Positions 1 through 11,336 of a stretch of DNA of 64,000 bases are shown here, in pieces. Where the stretch lies: NCBI GenBank assembly GCA_030704615.1, contig CM060731.1, positions 5,890,001-5,954,000 of the forward strand, written 5' to 3'. Position 1 is the first letter of the stretch, and every line of letters begins with the position of its first letter. The position numbers and the translations under genes were made by a program. A model generated the notes under the pieces. It did no database searches, was not told the origin of the DNA, and worked only from the letters and a program-made list of their open reading frames with translations. Source of the stretch: Takakia lepidozioides (Eukaryota > Streptophyta > Takakiopsida > Takakiales > Takakiaceae).

Positions 1-2539
1 CGAAGCGCTTCGCCAGGAGGAGTGATATTGCATCTGTGTCCAGGTTCGTGTTCGGCAAGTCCGTATTGGACTCCTACGCACCCGCTCCAAGGACACAAAC
101 AATGGTGAGGGACCAATGGAAAGGTCCGTAATAGAAGACAATTGCACGAAAATGACAGCATCATACCTCTCGCATGTACTGTCCGAGATGTCGATACCGG
201 AAATGCCACCATCCCAACCAGCTGTGCAAGGCTCCCAGATTGGTTGTCTCCACTACACCTGACGTGTTCCACCAAGCCTCGATGATAGCAAACTTAACCT
301 CCGCGTCATCAAATGTGGTGCATCCTTCCACGTCGTACAAAGGACACGGTGTTCAGCCTGGAATGAGCTAGCAACAAATTTGATAGTGTAGTGAGATAGA
401 CTCTGCATCCAATGGATCCACAGGATCTCTCTTTCCCCTCCAGTGGAACATTGGGGTCCTCACCATACACACGCGGCACCGCGTCCAGTTGGCCTGAGCG
501 TTGTCTACCATGAATCCCCTGAAATTGGGCTCTGGCAATCCCGCCCTTGCCATCTGCTCGTTTATGCCCTCCCACAAATGCATCTCCGACTGTGTGTCCT
601 CCCTTTTCATCTCACAGATTGCAATCGTCATGAGCCTCTTGGAGTGATAGTCATAAACATGCGCCCCATAGTCACCTACTGATGGTTTGTAATTCGCTTG
701 ATGTGATCAAACATCACCCAAGCATTCGACAAGTTTCCAGTTGTCATACATACAAGTGACCAAGTCGACTCCACTCCCAGGCCCACACGTCGACATTTTG
801 AAAATGTAACAACGATCGGATTCGCTGCCTTGCCCTGGAACCTGCTACCTTGGATGTAGTCATATCCAGTCATTCGTTTCACCTCCAGGATTGAGTGCAT
901 GTCCGACCCCCGCCGAACCCCGCTTGCAAGATACGATGTGATTCCACACATTCGACTACAAACGTGCGAGACACGGACTCCAACAGGTCAAGCATCTCCT
1001 CTTCGTTCAAGGGCACTTGGTCTGAACCATCTTCAGACATGATTTTGCCAAGAGCAATCTTGGGGCTGCCTTCAACTGAATCTGCTTTGTCTGGCTCCGG
1101 GCTCAATTTCACCTCCTCTTTTATGATGTCGTGTGCTTCCTACACAGCCTCCCGCATGTTGTCTCTCGCCAAGGGGTGGCAGTGGACCCCAACGTGTATG
1201 CAAGCTCTAGTCAAGTCCGGGAGCAAATGGATTACGTATATATTGGCTCTGCTCTGCACTGGACATGCACGTCGGTGGTTCTTTGCAATGTGCGCACTTG
1301 AAGTACCGCCGGAGCTTGTTGGAGACAATGAATGGATGATGGTTTGTGCCAGTCCAATCCGTCTCGTTTCTTTTCTCCGTCCTCCTTTGGAGAGAAAGTG
1401 GAAGCAGGCGGGATTGAGGCAACCTCAGCTTCCCCGCACAGAGGACGTATCGTACACGAACACCATCAGCAATTTTCGTGCTACTCTGGTCTTCGTCACA
1501 CACACAGGGGTGTCCGTCATGCTTTCGATCCATGTCTGTTAACATCCCTGAGGCTTTGTTTGAGGAAGTAACACGTGGAAACTCGAAGATGACATTGCCA
1601 TCGACTTTGGGAGGCAGATACGTTACCTTCCTGACTGGAAATTTGGCATAGTCAAGAGTACCAGCTCGGAGTGAGAACCATCGAGGTGATGTTGCCGTAG
1701 GAGCTGCACAATGGACCAGGTTGGAGTTATGCTCGAGGGTACATGCGTACACTTGCAGAGACGTCATGTCGGATTTGAACGACCGTGTGGAGGACATGGG
1801 GACCTCAATGCACCCATCTTCCTCGTCGGAATGTCGAATACGTCCACACGAGAACTATGGAGGGTCTTGACGGTCCAGGTCGGGAATGATTATCGTTGCA
1901 TACCTCTCTGTTGGTAGTGGCCGCCTGTCGGTTTCCGGACTCCTTTGCGGATGGTGTGGGCAGCGACTGATTCGGAAAGGGAATAGGCATTCCCACACTC
2001 GGTACAGGATGGTGGTCTGATGGGGTACGTGCCATTCGATTCCGCAACCTCCGTCGACCTAGCCGACAATGGTCTCGTCAACCTGTCCAGGAACATCCTT
2101 CCTTTCTTCTTCCAAATAAACTGTGCCCGGTTTGAGCTTGAATTTGGAACAAAGGTAAGTTTCAGTAACTCTGCAAAGTCCTCCATCGTTTGGGATCCAG
2201 GCTCTCCCAAGTTGCGGAGGACAGCAACTATGCGTAGGAATTCGGAGCATCGAAGACCGCACGAAGTTCGCAAGTGCGAGGTTCAGTATAGCGACAGACC
2301 AAGGCTCACAGGCACCATCTAAGTGGATCTGTGGAGTCCATCGACGATTGGAAGTCGCACATTGAAGTGGAAAGTATTGTTTCAAAGCTACAGCTACATG
2401 CAAGGTGGGAGGTGTGATTCCATAGCCAGTAAGTAAACAATGATGGCCGATTCGGCGACGAATACAACTCTCTGACAGTTTCTCCTGAGGGTGGATCCAA
2501 CAGTATTCTCGGTGTAGACATGAACGTTCGCACTGACAA
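1..2539 (-). pseudogene. MULE-like transposase, copy A, degraded and cut by the window edge
   Basis: I assign this by alignment with the better copy at 41.9-44.7 kb. Reading down the minus strand there is a lead-in near 1400 (RNETDWTG), a Cys segment (FKCAHCKEPPTC, about 1290), a stretch with KIMSEDGSDQ (about 1035), RGSDMHSILEVKR (about 900), a block ending NLSNAWVMFDHIKRITN, then TIAICEMK, GFMVDNAQANW (about 500), VYGEDPNVPLEGKERSC (about 430) and a Trp-rich block ending WWHFRYRHLGQYMRE near 168, where a GTATG donor follows. The next exon starts within 1-110 and leaves the window. Several frameshifts break the frame (for example near 420 and 860). DNAQ and the upstream LDH-type Asp would fit a D-D-E transposase; the C-terminal SWIM finger lies outside. 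The 1800-2539 stretch is probably the 5' part but I cannot align it to a family. The gene points away from the palindrome array and from the ParB-like gene. Confidence 0.65.
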
Positions 2540-2639
2540 GTGCCAGGACTGTTAGTTAAAACGGTCAGACAACCAAGTTGTGCTCATTAAGACAAGCCGC
2601 AATTGAGTTGTTTCGGAACAATGCAACGCATTGAGGTTC

Positions 2640-3840
2640 CGCATTTCCGTCCGGAGTGATACTTTTGATTGCTGTTGGACGGAAATACGGCGCCGCATTT
2701 CCGTTTTGCATCTTAGAGTCATGCACCAGTGCACCAGTGCGACGGAAATGCAGCACCGAGTTTTCTGTCCGGGAAACCTTTATACTTTCCAGAACGGAAA
2801 TGCGGTCCGCTTTCCATCCAACAAGCATGGTATGTGAAGGTGGAACGGAATGCGGTACCGCATTTCCGTTCTCATTGAATCATAAACCAACGGGAACTGA
2901 AATGCGGCACCGCATTTCCATCCAGTCGCACTTTCGACACACCAGAACGGAAATGCGGCACCGCATTTCCGTTTTGTATCAGAGGCATGGAGCTGAGGGA
3001 TAGAAATGTTGCACCGCATTTCCGTCCGAGTCGCACCTTCCGCATAATACCGGAACGGATGCGGCGCCGCATTTCCGTTTTGTAACTGAGGCATGGAGCC
3101 GAGGGACGGAAATGCTGCACCGCATTTCCGACCGGTTGAGACCTTCATACTCTCCAGAACGGAAATGCGGTACCGCATTCCGTGTGATTGAGAATTATGA
3201 ACAACGGGAACTGAAATGCGGCACCGCATTTCCGTCCGAGTCGCACCTTCCGACATACCAGAACGGAAATGCGGCGCCGCATTTCCGTTTTGTATATGAG
3301 GCATGGAGCGGAGGGACGGAAATTTTGCACCGCATTTCCGTCCAGTTGAGACCTTCATACTCTCCAGAACGGAAATGCGGTACCGCATTTCCGTTCTGAC
3401 TGAAATCGTGAACCATCGGACTGAAATGCGGCACCGCATTTCCGTCCGAGTTGCACCTTCCGACATTCCAGAACGGAAATGCGGCGCCGCATTTCCGTTT
3501 TGTATATGAGGCATGGAGCTGTGGGACGGAAATGCGGCACCGTATTTCCGTCCAGGTGAACACCCCCCACCTCATCTTGCCCGAACGAAATGCGGCACGA
3601 CATTTTTCGTTCATCAACTAAGGTAGTGAAGGTGGAACGGAAATGCGGTATACTCTTACTGCATTTCCGTTCAGATTGAAAATCATGAACCACGGGAACT
3701 GAAATGCGGCGCCGCATTTCCGTCTGAATCGCACCTTCCGACATTCCAGAACGGAAATGCGGCACCGCATTTCCGTTCAACAACTAAGGTTTGTGAAGTG
3801 GAACGGAATGCGGCGCCGCATTTGCATTTTCACTCACTCA
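2640..3840. repeat. Palindrome array A1 (about 22 units, AAATGCGGCGCCGCATTT class)
   Basis: About 22 near-perfect palindromes made of GGAAATGCGG half-sites around a 2 bp centre (CA, CG, TA) are spaced about 52 bp apart. Arms often extend by ACG/CGT. From about 2975 to 3540 the spacers are also conserved: the phrase GAGGCATGGAGC recurs at about 2983, 3089, 3300 and 3509, giving a higher-order repeat of about 210 bp with four palindromes in the later part. Units at both ends are degenerate (2679, 2751, 3585, 3638). The array lies between the divergently oriented transposase copy A and the ParB-type gene, so it may contain a bidirectional control region or subterminal transposase sites. That role is inference; the repeat is directly visible. 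Confidence 0.95.
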
Positions 3841-4170
3841 TCAACGCTGGGACGGAATGCTTGAAATGTGAACAGGTGGAGCAACGGAATTGCGGCACAT
3901 GTCTGCACTTTCTCTGACTGAAGTGGCACGCGGCGGCGCGCCTGACTGTGGTAATGATGTTTGTTTTTTCGGACGGCAGCCGTACCCTTAACGAATTCGC
4001 ATTTCGAATAGAACGCAAAGTCACGAGGAGACGACTTTTCCGTCCAAGAATTCGAACCCAAGTGTGCATCACCGCCGTTTTCATCTCTTTCGTCGTCTGT
4101 CTGCTTCAGTCACCCCTCTCTCCCTTGGCATCTGCATCTTCCGTCCCTTTTCCCTGTCTCTGTTCTTCTT

Positions 4171-4419
4171 ATGCTCGAACCTGAGAGGGAGGGAGTGAGT
4201 GCACCAAAGAAGAGACATCGTCGCAAGCTCCGAAAATTGTACTTCAGACGTAGGCCAATGCCGAAGGGGAGGAAGCAGATGCGTCTACAGGAGGAGATTG
4301 CCATTTCGCAGCATCAGGCCACGCAGGCAACCCAGCCACCAGTGAGAGCTCCGTGCTATCGGGATTCGCCAGCTGATCGAGCACCGAAACCCGCCTCATT
4401 TTTCTTCTGCAATTCTTAG
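4171..4419 (+). pseudogene. Basic N-terminal segment upstream of the ParB-like gene
   Basis: An open frame beginning at an ATG (MLEPEREGVSAPKKRHRRK) encodes 82 residues that are very rich in Arg and Lys, followed by Gln and Pro. It could be the first exon or a nuclear-localisation-like leader of the ParB-type protein, because a similar Gln/Pro sequence precedes the homologous fragment near 40.7 kb. It ends in a TAG 31 bp before the next open frame, so either an intron or decay separates the two. Function is inferred only from position and composition. Confidence 0.4.
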
Positions 4420-4449
4420 ACTGTATGCTAGGAGACTTGAATGTAGAAG

Positions 4450-5657
4450 ATGTTTGCATGCCTAACCGGAAAGGTGGACGTGCTGGAGGGATCGCAGGAA
4501 TCCAAAGAGCTAGCTGCAGCACGCACACCCAGCCGATCCACGAGCACGGGTCTTCCTGCCGGGCCTAGCCCTGTGCGTTTCAAGGACGCGGCTTTGAAGG
4601 GCAAGTCTTTGCAGTTCAAAGCCCCAGAGAGCGACTCGCGTTCGAAGGTCATGGAGAATCGCCAGCAGGGGTCTAGCCCTTCTCCAGCAAAGACGGAGAA
4701 GAAGCAGCCCGTCCTTCAACTTGTTTCTGAACCGGACCAGGCCGTTTCCCCCCCACCCAGGCGAATGAAGCAGATTCAATTGCAGCAGACACCTTCACCT
4801 GCAAGAATGAGGAAACAGAAGACACTCAGGGGGAGGGCGGTGCAGTCTCCCGCAAAACCAATTCCACGAACTGAAGCCCAGTTCTTGCTTGATTTCCAGC
4901 ATGGTGATGTTGGGGGCGTCTCTGCTGTAGCGAAAGCAATGGGATCGACCAATTTCGTCGATCTGGTAGCACCTTCTCAACATTCGCAGCAAGACCTGAC
5001 CACCATTGAGGAAGATCTTCAGAATACTGCAGGCCCGGAGGAGGCCTCTGCAATTGCAGAATTGCCCGCAAAGATTCCCCAGAGTGCAGCTCCAGCTGCT
5101 CAGCCCCTACCGCCACCAGCAGAAATGTCTCCGGATGAATTCCAAAGTGCAGCGGATACAATGTTGGAGGAGACACACAATAGCATTGGCAGAGTTCTGG
5201 GCAGCATGGTATTCCAGCGGACTCTTCGAATCCCACTCTGTCGCATGGTCTCCCTTCCTATCGTCAAGCATGCACTTCCCGGGGATGTGGATAAGCTCAA
5301 GTTCGCATTTCGAGAAGGGTACCGTCTAGGTTCGCCAGCCTTCTACATTTCCCTTGAGAATGAGGACGGCGAATCTCGTGGACCCACTGCGGATGAATTG
5401 TCAACATGGGATACCCACTGGCACACTCGCAACGACGAATTCGAGACAACGCTGAAGGGTGATCCAGACTTCGGCCATATGTCGGGTTAAATGTTCTTTG
5501 TGTGGGACGGGAATCACCGACTTCTTGCCTGGTGGGAGTACATCAAGCAGAACCATGCCAAGCACATTGGCTGGCATTACATGGTGGAGTGTGTCATCCT
5601 CAAGGTGAAGGCGGCAAACTCCTCCCTGCTCAAGAATGCCATGGCGGACCTCAACTC
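4450..5657 (+). pseudogene. ParB/sulfiredoxin-like domain exon (DGNHR)
   Basis: The exon reads open for 346 codons from 4450, then a TAA at 5488-5490 interrupts it, and the same frame resumes to a GTAAGA donor at 5658. Residues 1-200 are low-complexity Ser/Pro/Lys/Gln. The domain starts near 5225 with IPLCRMVSLPIVKH, then DVDKLKFAFREGYRLGSP, which matches the ParB-fold pattern of a basic strand followed by 'L..a...G...P'. About 90 residues later comes FFVWDGNHRLLAWWEYIKQ (DGNHR at 5506-5520), equivalent to the DGxHR/GExR box that binds nucleotide in ParB and sulfiredoxin-like proteins, followed by WHYMVECVIL and LKNAMADLN. No helix-turn-helix after the box is visible. The stop 16 bp before the motif makes this copy inactive. 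Confidence 0.6.
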
Positions 5658-5687
5658 GTAAGATACTCATACCCTCCCAAGCACGTT

Positions 5688-5709
5688 CGAAATGCGGTGC
5701 CGCATTTCG
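5688..5709. repeat. Intronic palindrome 1
   Basis: A perfect palindrome built from CGAAATGCGG half-sites around TG lies 31 bp inside the intron that follows the DGNHR exon. It is the same class as arrays A1 and A2. Confidence 0.9.
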
Positions 5710-5769
5710 GTTTCCAATCTGTTTTGTTTCCGTGCTTCCGTGGACTGAACTGGAGAGTGTGCCTTGCAG

Positions 5770-6840
5770 GGTCACTGAAAAATGCGTACGTGCATACCCA
5801 CATGGCACATATGCTGTACAGGGTGAGGAAAACTGGTCTCACTGATCCGCACATGTTTGCGGAAATGCTGGAGCCCGAGCTCATTCAGAAAGCCGTGGCA
5901 AAAACTGACCGGACATGGTATCGTCTCACTATGGATGGAATGGTGGAGGTGATATACGAAGTAAGTCGTCTCTCCCCATTTCCCTCTGCTCATCCTTCCC
6001 CAATTTTCAGTAATCTTTCCACATGAATAGAATGTAACGCTTTTGCATGTTTTTGTTGGCAGTCAAACATCAAGCTGATTTGGCCCATGCCAAACGCTTC
6101 TTCATGGAAAGTGAGGGGCAGGTCAAAACGTTGCAGTCATTGACTGAGCACTTGAAGGAAGCCGGGGTCAAGTCCAGAACGAAATACAAGTCAAAGCTTG
6201 TGAAGCTGGTGGCCATTGCAGATCCGGCACTTGGAAAGGACTTCATCCCCGAGATTGCAAAACACTATTCTCGGGCCGTGCAGCCGACCATGCAGTTGGA
6301 GAAACTGCATCACCTCTCAACGGCATGTGTTGAGGGTGAAAGAGAAGGTGAGGTTTCAATGCACTGAAGCTCATTCCTAGCAATAACCACTCTTCTTCCT
6401 GCTCCTGACATTGGATCGGAAATGGCAGACACGGTGGCTGTCGATCTGGAATGCATCGGAGAGTATAAGGACAATGTGGTCTTTTCCACTCAAAGTTTCC
6501 GACCCTGCAGTGGATGTGTGGCTCAACCGCATGATTTGGTGGTTCCAGGTAATTCAAGGTACTTCCCCAGATTTGCTTTTCTGAAATGAATTCCCTGAAC
6601 TGCTACGTGACAATGCATGTGGGAATCGCAGGTAATGACGAATGCGAAGGAGCAAGTCGTAATGCATACAAATTCGTTCGGCTTGCACGTCAAATGGGAT
6701 GGAACACAGACATTGGAAGACTACGTGACACGTTTCAGATGTGCGTACAAGGACAACCTCTTCACCAGGGAGCTGCAGACAGCAAGAAGGAGCGTGGATT
6801 TTACACATCAGGAGGGAGCGGGAAAAGCTGCAATGCGAAT
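5770..6840 (+). pseudogene. Middle exons of the ParB-type gene (helical region), ended by LTR insertion
   Basis: Four exon segments with good splice borders: 5770-5960 (contains VHTHMAHMLYRVRKTG and LEPELIQKAVAK, donor GTAAGT), 6063-6347 (AHAKRFFMESEGQVKTLQ, donor GTGAGG), 6429-6548 (TRWLSIWNASESIRTMW, ending in MIWWFQ, donor GTAATT) and 6632-6840 (VVMHTNSFGLHVKWDGTQ, then FTHQEGAGKAAMRI). The content is mostly helical and charged with many Trp residues; I recognise no named domain. Phases do not join cleanly between the first two borders, which points to small indels. The last segment stops where the chromovirus begins at 6841. Its continuation lies beyond 11294. Confidence 0.5.
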
Positions 6841-7551
6841 TGTTCACTTCGGTAAGCTCTCTCCTCAAGTCATAGTTACTCGCTTGATGCGCGCGCCTAA
6901 CTCCCAACCTGGCCGCCGGGCCAACTTGGAGCTTCGGCTGCTCACCGGGGCATAATGGTCCCCCTTTGATCTCCCAAAGAACCCTCCAACGATTTGGAAC
7001 CAGCGGAATTCCCTTTGGTAGTTGGCAGTCCGGAACAGCTCCCCACTCTTTGGTCGCTTTCCGACTCGCTCGCTTACTCACTAGTTTTTGGTCACCAATG
7101 GGCTTGCACCATTTCTCGGGTTACTACTCCCTATATATACTTCTGTAGCTGTCCGCGGGGGTTTCACAACCAACCATGCCATTTTATGGCGAACCACCAC
7201 GAACACCCTCGACTCCCGGTGATGAGTCGCGGTGAGTCTTGGCCCACCCACCACGGCCCCTATGGACCGTGATGAGTCCCAAGACTCCCACGACTCTCAC
7301 CACGAGGTCTCCCCCCAGGATGAGTCCTATGCCACCCCCACTAAGTCCCGCTAAGCTACCACCACCCCTTGTGGAGCCACCCCCACCGCAACCCGTGTGC
7401 GGGGCTCCACCTAGTGAGCGTCTCCGCCTCCTTGAGTGCTTGGGCACTCAAGGGTGCTTCAGCCCCCCATACCTATCGCTGCCACTGCCCCACCACAGGG
7501 GCAACCCCTCTGTGTCCCGGCCCCCTGCCCTCAAGGCAAAGGGCTGCGACA
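6841..7551 (-). repeat. 3' LTR of chromovirus 1
   Basis: About 711 bp, aligned along its length with 10566-11294. In plus orientation it begins TGTTCACTTCGGTAAGC where the other LTR has TGTCACGCACC before TCACTTCGG, so eight bases are missing. A TATATATA-containing stretch near 7131-7140 is the likely promoter. It ends CTGCGACA. Confidence 0.9.
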
Positions 7552-8459
7552 CACACCCCCTACCAACAGGGAGTCGATGTCCTCATCGGCTTGTCCATTT
7601 TGTGAAACAAACATCCAAGTTGTGGCGTCCCACATCAAGGAGTTTGTTTCCGTACCATGGCGTCCCATGGCAAAGAACCAAACCCCACACTTGACTCTAC
7701 TCTCTACTAGCTAGTTCGGCCGACTTCCTCCAAGTCCCGGCCAAGGGTGGAGCCTCTCAAGCTCCTCCCAGTGCACTCTTCTTGGCCTACTTCAAGGCCA
7801 AGGACGATCATCCCCGAGGATCGAATCGCCTTACTGCAACAACATTGCTTGCGACCGCTCATGATGCCGCTTTTGGCATTATCTTGAGCAAGGGTTCACC
7901 TCGAACCCTCTTTGACTAGGAAGATAACCTTGAACCAACCGCGCACCCCAATCAATTACTACAATTGGGTCCGCCTTGGAATGCTGGCCTGAGGTACGGG
8001 AAACACGCCGAAGCCGCACTACGACTTCGTCCCGAGGCTACACGATTATAGTACGTGAACGGAAGCAAGTAGCTTCCGCGTTAGCCCGCACTACAAAGCA
8101 ACCCCCTCGGTAGCGCAGTTATAGTATGCGCACGCGCCAGGTGCGCACTAGCACGTGAACTCCTAAAGAAGGCGCAAGTTTCTTGCCCCTTGGATGGGAG
8201 TCACCCGATTTCGGCACTGCGCAAACACACGATTAACCCAATTTACCTCTCCCACTTTTGTAAGCTAGCATGCATTCTACACACTAGCCAACCACACCAT
8301 GCATCACCATTCCAAACAAAATAGGAAGCACAACATTTGGAACCCATTTCCTTTATAACAATTTTTGTACAATACAAGTTTTTGCTATCGGATTCCTAAG
8401 CTAGCTAAGCCGGGCTAAGCATGCATTTCCTCCCCCACGCTCCAAGGTTGATGTCCCCA
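7552..8459 (-). other. Long 3' noncoding region of chromovirus 1
   Basis: About 900 bp without a convincing coding frame between the chromodomain stop and the 3' LTR. It is conserved with 61798-62701 of chromovirus 2, so it belongs to the element. It includes paired motifs with GTACTATAA/TTATAGTAC and GC-rich hairpins such as GGAAGC/GCTTCC around 8065-8080. Confidence 0.75.
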
Positions 8460-8967
8460 TCAACGCTTCTTCCGCTTTTGAGGTCGCCCTTCGAAAACTG
8501 CAACCGCCTCGGATGTGTTTCCTATTTCTGAGGCACGCACCCAAGATGCCTCCACATGATGATAGCCTTTCCATTTGACGAGATACTCTGTTTCTTGGTT
8601 CTTGAACCTCCTCGACTTAAGTACTGCCTCCACCTCGTACTCAGGTTCATTTTCATGATCCAACAGCACAGGTGGCGGACGGCAACACTTGATGCCGATT
8701 CGGACGCGCTTCATCTTTGAAGTAAGGCTTCAAAAGGGAGACGTGGAATACTGGATGCACCTTGTTGTTTGCCGGCAGCTCCAATTCATGCACATCCTCA
8801 TTCATAACTTTCCGGAAGCGAAAGGGTCCCGCATACGGAGGTGCGAACTTTGGACTCACTTCCGGAGGTAGTCGAAAATTCTTGATGTTCAACCAGACCT
8901 CCGTGCCTGCCTCAAACTTCACTTCCCTCCACTTCCGATTCGCCTGCGACCTCGCCACCATTCCCAC
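8460..8967 (-). pseudogene. Integrase C-terminus and chromodomain remnant
   Basis: Two overlapping frames encode the linker REVKFEAGTEVWLNIKNFR, the SH3-like segment PPYAGPFRFRKVMNED and HPVFHVSLLKPYFKDE, and then the chromodomain: EPEYEVEAVLKSRRF, TEYLVKWKGYHH, SWVRASE. A frameshift lies near 8690-8710. The chromodomain normally guides chromovirus integration toward modified chromatin. The end is a Lys/Arg-rich tail before the stop. The upstream part joins directly to the protease region, with ANRKWREV following VARSQ at about 8940. Confidence 0.88.
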
Positions 8968-9514
8968 ATGGGAGCGTGACTACTCTCTTGCAACCATCTA
9001 TGACCGCTCCGGATTTGCTCAAAAAGGTCATCCCCAAAATGAGATCCACTCCATCGATCTCGCAGATGGTGAAGTTCTCACGTCCCTCCCAACTCCCCAG
9101 TTGAAGAGGAACATCAAACGCCAACCTTGTCGCCAATTGTGGTTCTCCTTTGGCAGAATGCACCTCAATAGAGGCCCCCACGTCACTTGTCGGGAGTCCC
9201 AGCTTTTGTGCCGTTGCCGGTGTCATGAAGGAGTGCGACGCTCCTGTGTCCACCAACAACGACACGTTAGTTCCGGATATTATCCCATCCACGAACAATA
9301 ACTGACTCCCTTTACGTAAGGCGCCAATTTCCTGATACAACTCACAAGAAAATTTGCCTACCTTGCAAGTCCTGGCGACCACCGCTTCCACCAAGCGACT
9401 GATGGTATCTTCCGACAGCTCTGTGGTCGCCCGAGTCATGTTCAATTGTTGGGGCTTCATGCACTTCTTGGCCATGTGCCCGGGCCTCCCCGCAATTGAA
9501 ACACACTCCATCAA
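8940..9514 (-). pseudogene. Zinc knuckle and aspartic protease of chromovirus 1
   Basis: The frame contains GHMAKKC of the gag zinc knuckle near 9470, then a retroviral-type aspartic protease with LLVDTGASHSFMTPA (about 9215-9255) and the closing DLILGMTFLSKSGAVIDG (about 9010). A one-base insertion in the knuckle splits CFNCGE from GHMAKKC. The frame ends at the deletion that removes reverse transcriptase. Confidence 0.85.
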
Positions 9515-10540
9515 AGGTCGCCTTTATCCGCCATAGCCGCTCCACCCGCTTTTCTTTTCGAAGTACCGGGTGCCGCCTTGACTTGTGAAGGCCCTCCCTT
9601 CGATTTCCACGTGCCATTGTCGCCCGCGTGGCCTATCCCACTTTTTTCCGGTCGGAAGGAGTCACCTTCCCGCCGGGTCTTCTTGTGGTTCAACTCCGTA
9701 CGGCCTTGTCTTTCACCCTTAGGGACATCCGAGAAATAGTCAGCCCTCTCAATTGCCTCGTTCAAAGTCTTAGGTGGCCTCTCCTCCAACTTCCGCCTGG
9801 CCCATGGGCCAGTCCCGCCACAAAGTTGAAGACCATTTCTGTTCTGCCATGTCCGCGACTTCGAGCAACAGCACATTGAAAGCCTGGACATATCCTGAAT
9901 GTCATGTTTTTGCTTCAAATTCTTCATCTTGTCCCGGGCGAGCCAGGACGCGTTGGGCACAAACTGCCTCTTCATGAATTCCTTGAACCCACTCCAGTTC
10001 AAGTTTCCGGGCTTGGACCTCGGTCGTGAAGGCGTTTCTGCCACCATTGTTGAGCATAGCCCTCAAATAGGTGGAGCCACTTCCACCCGATCCTCGTCAC
10101 TCAACTTGGCCGCCCGGAAGTACTGCTCTAGCTCCAAGAGCCAGGTGTTGAGTGCCTTCCGATTTCGGATGCCCTCGAAGGTGCCGGGTTCCTTAGGCTT
10201 CACCTTAAACTTTGCCTTAGTGGAAGTGGCATTAGCCGCCTTCGACACGTCTTTCAACGTCCCGCCAAATTGCGCCAACAACCCTTCCCAAAGGGCTGCC
10301 AACATGGGAGGCATCTGTTGGTCGGTCGGAGCTCTCAGGGATTCCTCAGGCTCCGACTCCTCAGATTCCTCCTGCTCTTGAGCGGCCTCGTTTTCGGAAA
10401 CATGCATTGCTTCCTCAAACGGCCGCCCCTCGGTGACACGTCGCCCCCATCGGGCTCACCAGGATCATCATCTTTTGGGCCATTCCGCTTTCGCATTGGC
10501 TCGACCCCATGATGAGGCCAATCCCAAGGATGATCGCATA
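9511..10540 (-). pseudogene. gag of chromovirus 1
   Basis: Gag is read in three frames separated by indels. It has an acidic N-terminal stretch (NEAAQEQEESEESEPEES, near 10380), the matrix/capsid-like region FEGIRNRKALNTWLLELEQY (about 10140), KEFMKRQFVPNASW (about 9950), a variable helical part, and a basic linker ending at the knuckle. It keeps about 160 bp near 10265-10428 that chromovirus 2 has lost. Its role in a live element would be particle assembly. Confidence 0.85.
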
Positions 10541-10565
10541 CTGAACTCTAAGCTCTGATACCAAG

Positions 10566-11294
10566 TGTCACGCACCTCACTTCGGTAAGCTCCCCCCTCA
10601 AGTCATAGTTACTCGCTTGATGCGCGTGCCTAACTCCCAACCTGGCCACCGGGCCAACTTGGAGCTTCGGCTGCTCACCGGGGCAAAAGGGTTCCCTTTT
10701 GATCTCCCAAAGAACCCTCCAAGGATTTGGAACCAGCGGAATTCCCTTTGTAGTTGGCAGTCCGGAACAGCTCCCCACTCTTTGGTCGCTTTCCGGCTCG
10801 CTCGCTTACTCACTAGTTTTTGGTCACCAACGGGCTTGCACCGTTCTCAGGGTTACTACTCCCTATATATACTTCTGTAGCTGTCTGCGGGGGTTTCATA
10901 ACCAACCATGCCATTTTATGGCGAACCACCACGAACACCCTCGACTCCCAGTGATGAGTCGCGGTGAGTCTTGGCCCACCCACCACGGCCCCTATGGACC
11001 GTGATGAGTCCCAAGACTCCCCACGACTCACCACGAGGTCTCCGCCCCAGGGTGAGTCCTATGCCACCCCCACTAAGTCCCGCTAAGCTACCACCACCCC
11101 TTGTGGAGCCACCCCCACCGCAACCCGGTGTGTGCGGGCTCCACCTAGTGAGCGCCTCCGCCTCCGCCTCCTTGAGTGCTTTGGGCACTCAAGGGTGCTT
11201 CAGCCCCCCCATACCTATCGCTGCCACTGCCCCCACCACAGGGCAGCCCCTCTTGTGTCCCGACCCCCTGCCCTCAAGGCAAAGGGCCGCGACA
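10566..11294 (-). repeat. 5' LTR of chromovirus 1
   Basis: 729 bp with complete TGTCGCGGCC...GCGTGACA borders on the minus strand. The priming site TGGTATCAGAGC at 10552-10563 is two bases away. CCTATATATACTT near 10860-10873 is the probable promoter. Confidence 0.92.
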
Positions 11295-11336
11295 TAGCTG
11301 TCCTTGTATGCGAAGCCTGGCTATGAGGTTTGTCTG

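Larger units (their letters stand above)
6841..11294 (-). mobile_element. Ty3/gypsy chromovirus 1, internally deleted, inserted in the ParB-type gene
   Basis: An LTR retrotransposon in minus orientation. Both ends carry LTRs of about 710-730 bp with TG...CA borders, and a TGGTATCAGAGC primer-binding site (10552-10563) follows the 5' LTR. The inside keeps gag, a zinc knuckle and aspartic protease, then jumps directly to the integrase C-terminus and chromodomain. Reverse transcriptase, RNase H and the integrase core are missing, about 2.5 kb by comparison with the copy at 56.6-63.4 kb. The left LTR lacks about 8 bp near its tip, and no matching target-site duplication is visible. It is nested in an exon of the older ParB-type gene, so it arrived after that gene. 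Confidence 0.92.

Noticed and set aside
1-110. Plus-strand FVFGKS peptide resembling CVFGKP of transposase copy B
   Set aside because: The minus strand of the same DNA aligns better with the post-intron segment of the transposase (DLPNTN against DMPTTN).
2780-3783. Repeated ERKCGAAFPF-like peptides on both strands in array A1
   Set aside because: They are translations of the palindrome repeat; the frame stays open because of repeat length, not selection.
2640-3840. CRISPR array
   Set aside because: Repeats are palindromic and diverged, spacers are themselves repeated, and the context is eukaryotic with introns.
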